A stretch of DNA of 8,000 nucleotides from an uncultured Actinomycetes bacterium (GTDB lineage: Bacteria > Actinomycetota > Actinomycetes > Nanopelagicales > Nanopelagicaceae), in the NCBI GenBank assembly GCA_903932705.1, contig CAIZHC010000085.1:1-8000 (forward strand), given 5' to 3'. Shown here piece after piece: positions 6,367 through 8,000 of this stretch. The notes under the pieces are model-generated. The model made no database searches, was not told the DNA's origin, and saw only the letters and a list, made by a program, of their open reading frames with translations. Within the stretch, counting starts at the first letter, position 1. Each line of letters begins with the position of its first letter. The position numbers were made by a program, and so were the translations under genes.

Positions 6367-6843
6367 TTATTTTGAAAATGTGATTGGAATCTTGATGTCA
6401 TGAGTGCGATCTTGTGTTCTGGTGTGGTCGGCTCGGACATAAATTGCACAAGCGATTTTTCTGCAATCAACCTTGCCGATCTTTGGTTGAACTTTTAGCG
6501 CAACCGAGAAAGAGCCACCTGCCTTAAAAGGAATTGCTAAATGCTTTCCATAACTCGGCGGATTTGAAGAGATCCAGAATGAAGCTGCTCCATTGCCGGA
6601 CATATTCACTCCTCCACCACATACTTGAGGCAGAGTTCCTGCAGGAACTATCTGGCACAGCTCTACATATATTCCAACTGTGGTATCGAATCCCTTGCCA
6701 GTAACCGTCACGGCTTCACCGCTCTTAATCCCCGTTGTCTTAGCAGCCGTAAGCGTTTCACCATGCTGGCCAGAGGCAGCATCTGCAACGTTTATTCCTA
6801 TTGTGAGAAAGAGTGCAAGAGCCACAATAAACCGCTTATTCAT
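6367..6843 (-). CDS. Secreted neocarzinostatin-fold protein, copy 2
   Basis: 158 residues. The signal peptide is residues 1-23 (MNKRFIVALALFLTIGINVADAAS) without a lipobox cysteine. The mature part follows the neocarzinostatin pattern more closely than copy 1. It has GEAVTVTGKGFDTTVGIYVELC (42-63), a first Cys pair at 63 and 75, KVDCRKIACAIYV (124-136) with the second pair at 127 and 132, and a last strand IKIPITFSK. Canonical neocarzinostatin has VDCTTAACQV at the equivalent place. His140 lies in DHTRTQD, at the same position as His127 of copy 1; canonical neocarzinostatin as I recall it has no His there. It is divergent from the hemin-binding gene across 83 bp. It starts 6 nt after a -10 element with CCCC instead of a ribosome site, so it is probably leaderless. 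The ligand is unknown. Confidence 0.8.
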   Translation of the reverse strand: MNKRFIVALALFLTIGINVADAASGQHGETLTAAKTTGIKSGEAVTVTGKGFDTTVGIYVELCQIVPAGTLPQVCGGGVNMSGNGAASFWISSNPPSYGKHLAIPFKAGGSFSVALKVQPKIGKVDCRKIACAIYVRADHTRTQDRTHDIKIPITFSK

Positions 6844-6849
6844 GGGGTA

Positions 6850-6855
6850 AATCTA
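6850..6855 (-). promoter_or_regulatory. -10 element for the neocarzinostatin-like pair, leaderless
   Basis: On the minus strand TAGATT fits TANNNT and lies 6 nt before the ATG at 6843. The overlapping hexamer TTAGAT gives a 7-nt spacing. No ribosome site is present between it and the start codon. Confidence 0.5.
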
Positions 6856-6876
6856 AGAGAAACTCCGTTTTTCTGC

Positions 6877-6903
6877 TCCGACAACTTTGACTCCCATGTC
6901 GGA
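6877..6903. promoter_or_regulatory. Candidate operator: perfect 7-bp inverted repeat between the divergent genes
   Basis: TCCGACA (6877-6883) and TGTCGGA (6897-6903) are exact reverse complements separated by 13 nt, so the arm centres are 20 bp apart, about two helical turns. A good -35-like TTGACT (6887-6892) lies between the arms on the plus strand. A dimeric or tetrameric regulator bound here could control the hemin-binding gene and perhaps the divergent pair. It does not match the DtxR/IdeR consensus as I know it. It could instead be a chance repeat or a weak RNA hairpin. Confidence 0.45.
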
Positions 6904-6914
6904 AAAGTAAGTGC

Positions 6915-6920
6915 CAGAAT
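6915..6920 (+). promoter_or_regulatory. Possible -10 element of the hemin-binding protein gene
   Basis: CAGAAT lies 6 nt before the ATG at 6927, the leaderless spacing seen for other genes here, but it departs from TANNNT at the first base. An alternative, TAAGTG at 6908-6913, is 15 nt from TTGACT (6887-6892). Neither has ideal geometry, so the exact promoter is uncertain. No ribosome site precedes the start. Confidence 0.3.
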
Positions 6921-6926
6921 ACGCAA

Positions 6927-7829
6927 ATGAAATTGCGGGCGATACTTATTAGCTCCGCCGTCGCACTCTCCTCGTTAATTTTGCCTACAGCTCACGCTGC
7001 GGTGTCGGATATAAGTGCAGCACAGATTTCCTTGCCGATAGTTAGTTCGGGAGAAGTGCCCGCCTATAAGAGAATCGTCGCACTAGCCAATGGTTCGGCA
7101 GAGATTGTTGCCGCCTTGGGATATCGAAAAAACCTAGTTGGTCGAGATATTGCCTCAACAATGCCGGAGTTAAAAACGGTTCCTATTGATGAATCAGCCA
7201 TGCAAGTCTCTGCAGAAGCAGTTCTCTCGCAGCACCCAGATATAGTTTTCATTGATTCAAATACAGCGCCTGCGAGTGCTCTCAATACTTTGCGCGCTGC
7301 CAAAATTCGACTGGTCGCAGTTCCAAGTGCATTCACCTTGGCAGATATTCAAGCGAAAGAGAATGTGATTTCAAAAGCGCTTAAAGTTCCAAAGGCAGGT
7401 AAGGCACTTGTTACTCAAGTGAGTTTGCTCCATTTTCCGAAGCAACCAATCAAGGTTGCTTTCTTGTACATGCGAGGCACCGCTTCGATCTATCTCATCG
7501 GCGGCCCAGGCTCCGGTGCTGATTCACTACTGAAAGCTGATGGATTTATTGATGTGGGCGCAACAAATCTAAAGAATCCATTTAATGCCCTCACCGCAGA
7601 GGAACTTATAAAGCTACAGCCCGACGTACTCCTTCTTATGACAAAGGGGTTGGAATCAGTGGGTGGGATTGGTGGTTTGGTTGCCTTTCCGGGTATTGCT
7701 CAAACACCAGCGGGAATTCATAAACGCGTAGTGACAGTTGATGATTCGCTCTTGCTCTCTTTTGGGCCTCGGACTATCCCTATGGCAAAGGAATTACACC
7801 AGTTGATTGTGACGGCATCTAAGAGATGA
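6927..7829 (+). CDS. hmuT: Hemin ABC transporter substrate-binding protein, HmuT-like
   Basis: 300 residues, a class III (cluster A-II) binding protein with two lobes joined by a long helix. Residues 1-25 are a signal peptide ending TAHAA. The N-lobe has RIVALANGSAEIVAALG (49-65), VGRDIASTMPEL (71-82) and SAEAVLSQHPDIVF (95-108). The C-lobe has FLYMRGTASIYLIGGPGSGAD (179-199), MTKGLESVGGIGGL (238-251) and LLLSFGPRT (275-283). The last two are hallmarks of HmuT from Corynebacterium and Streptomyces. Met92 sits where HmuT proteins carry a His or Tyr heme ligand; His265 is a candidate partner in the C-lobe. There is no cysteine anywhere, so lipid anchoring is impossible. It overlaps the permease start by 4 nt. 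A siderophore or corrinoid ligand is less likely but not excluded. Confidence 0.85.
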   Translation: MKLRAILISSAVALSSLILPTAHAAVSDISAAQISLPIVSSGEVPAYKRIVALANGSAEIVAALGYRKNLVGRDIASTMPELKTVPIDESAMQVSAEAVLSQHPDIVFIDSNTAPASALNTLRAAKIRLVAVPSAFTLADIQAKENVISKALKVPKAGKALVTQVSLLHFPKQPIKVAFLYMRGTASIYLIGGPGSGADSLLKADGFIDVGATNLKNPFNALTAEELIKLQPDVLLLMTKGLESVGGIGGLVAFPGIAQTPAGIHKRVVTVDDSLLLSFGPRTIPMAKELHQLIVTASKR

Positions 7830-8000
7830 AGAAAGTCGCGATCTATCTTGGAGGCGTGGCTGTTCTCCTATTTCTCTTCTGGCTCTCTCTCGATATCGGT
7901 ATTTTGAAACTTCACAGCTCGGTCTTCTCACTTATTGGCAAACATGATGTCGATGCAACAACCGTCTGGCAGGTGAGGTTTCCCCGCGCACTCGGTGCGG
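7826..8000 (+). CDS. hmuU: FecCD-family ABC permease, HmuU-like (partial, 3' end outside window)
   Basis: Fifty-eight codons are visible before the window ends. The ATG overlaps the TGA of the binding-protein gene (ATGA), which shows coupling and fixes the start. Residues about 4-26 form the first membrane helix (VAIYLGGVAVLLFLFWLSLDIG). TTVWQVRFPRALGA (45-58) is the FecCD signature that precedes helix 2, where family members read V-x-R-[LF]-P-R. The protein should form the membrane channel of the hemin importer, and an ATPase gene (hmuV) is expected downstream, outside this window. Assignment to hemin rests on the HmuT-like neighbour; the visible part alone only shows an iron-siderophore/heme/B12 class permease. 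Confidence 0.85.
   Translation, partial: MKKVAIYLGGVAVLLFLFWLSLDIGILKLHSSVFSLIGKHDVDATTVWQVRFPRALGA

Noticed and set aside
5865..6843. Apoproteins of an enediyne antibiotic cluster
   Set aside because: The fold matches, but no polyketide synthase or other enediyne gene is visible, and the neighbours are a hemin importer and a TetR regulator.
6625..6930. Plus-strand 101-codon frame across the neocarzinostatin-like gene and the divergent gap
   Set aside because: It lies antisense to a gene with signal peptide and disulfide pattern, and has no motif or ribosome site.

Overview
The window reads as chromosomal DNA of an actinobacterium with compact genes and near-balanced base composition. The evidence is a LytR-CpsA-Psr cell-wall ligase with an actinobacterial-style Pro/Ser/Lys tail, a hemin-type ABC uptake locus of the Corynebacterium/Streptomyces kind, and two secreted neocarzinostatin-fold proteins, a fold known mainly from Actinobacteria. 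Several genes start directly downstream of a -10 hexamer with no ribosome binding site (leaderless style), and spacers are very short. A small-genome planktonic actinobacterium (acI/Nanopelagicales-like) would fit, but that placement is inference. No rRNA, tRNA, CRISPR array, insertion sequence or phage gene was seen.

Layout. Positions 1-661 (minus) hold the N-terminal two thirds or so of a membrane-anchored or secreted trypsin-like (HtrA-type) protease, cut by the window edge. Positions 737-3105 (minus) are a tight three-gene unit: an S51 peptidase-like protein, a small two-helix membrane protein with a coiled-coil tail, and an MFS exporter of the DHA3 type. The unit starts from a 30-bp divergent promoter shared with a plus-strand pair, the LCP ligase (3136-4293) and a tandem-duplicated YdcZ/DUF606-type DMT transporter (4303-5232). 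A TetR regulator (5277-5864) follows with its own predicted promoter.

The most interesting part is 5865-8000. Two paralogous secreted neocarzinostatin-like proteins (minus) lie back to back with a HmuT-like hemin-binding protein and the start of a FecCD permease (plus). The 83-bp divergent gap contains a perfect 7-bp inverted repeat around a -35-like element. In Corynebacterium, hmuTUV is accompanied by surface hemin-binding Hta proteins. Here the secreted partners are neocarzinostatin-fold proteins that share a His-containing motif, and the HmuT-like protein contains no cysteine and so cannot be a lipoprotein. This suggests a hemin (or other hydrophobic ligand) capture system with unusual secreted components. 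That functional link is a hypothesis from gene context, not something the sequence proves.

Every stretch longer than about 300 bases carries a gene; the largest gaps are 662-736, 6306-6366 and 6844-6926.
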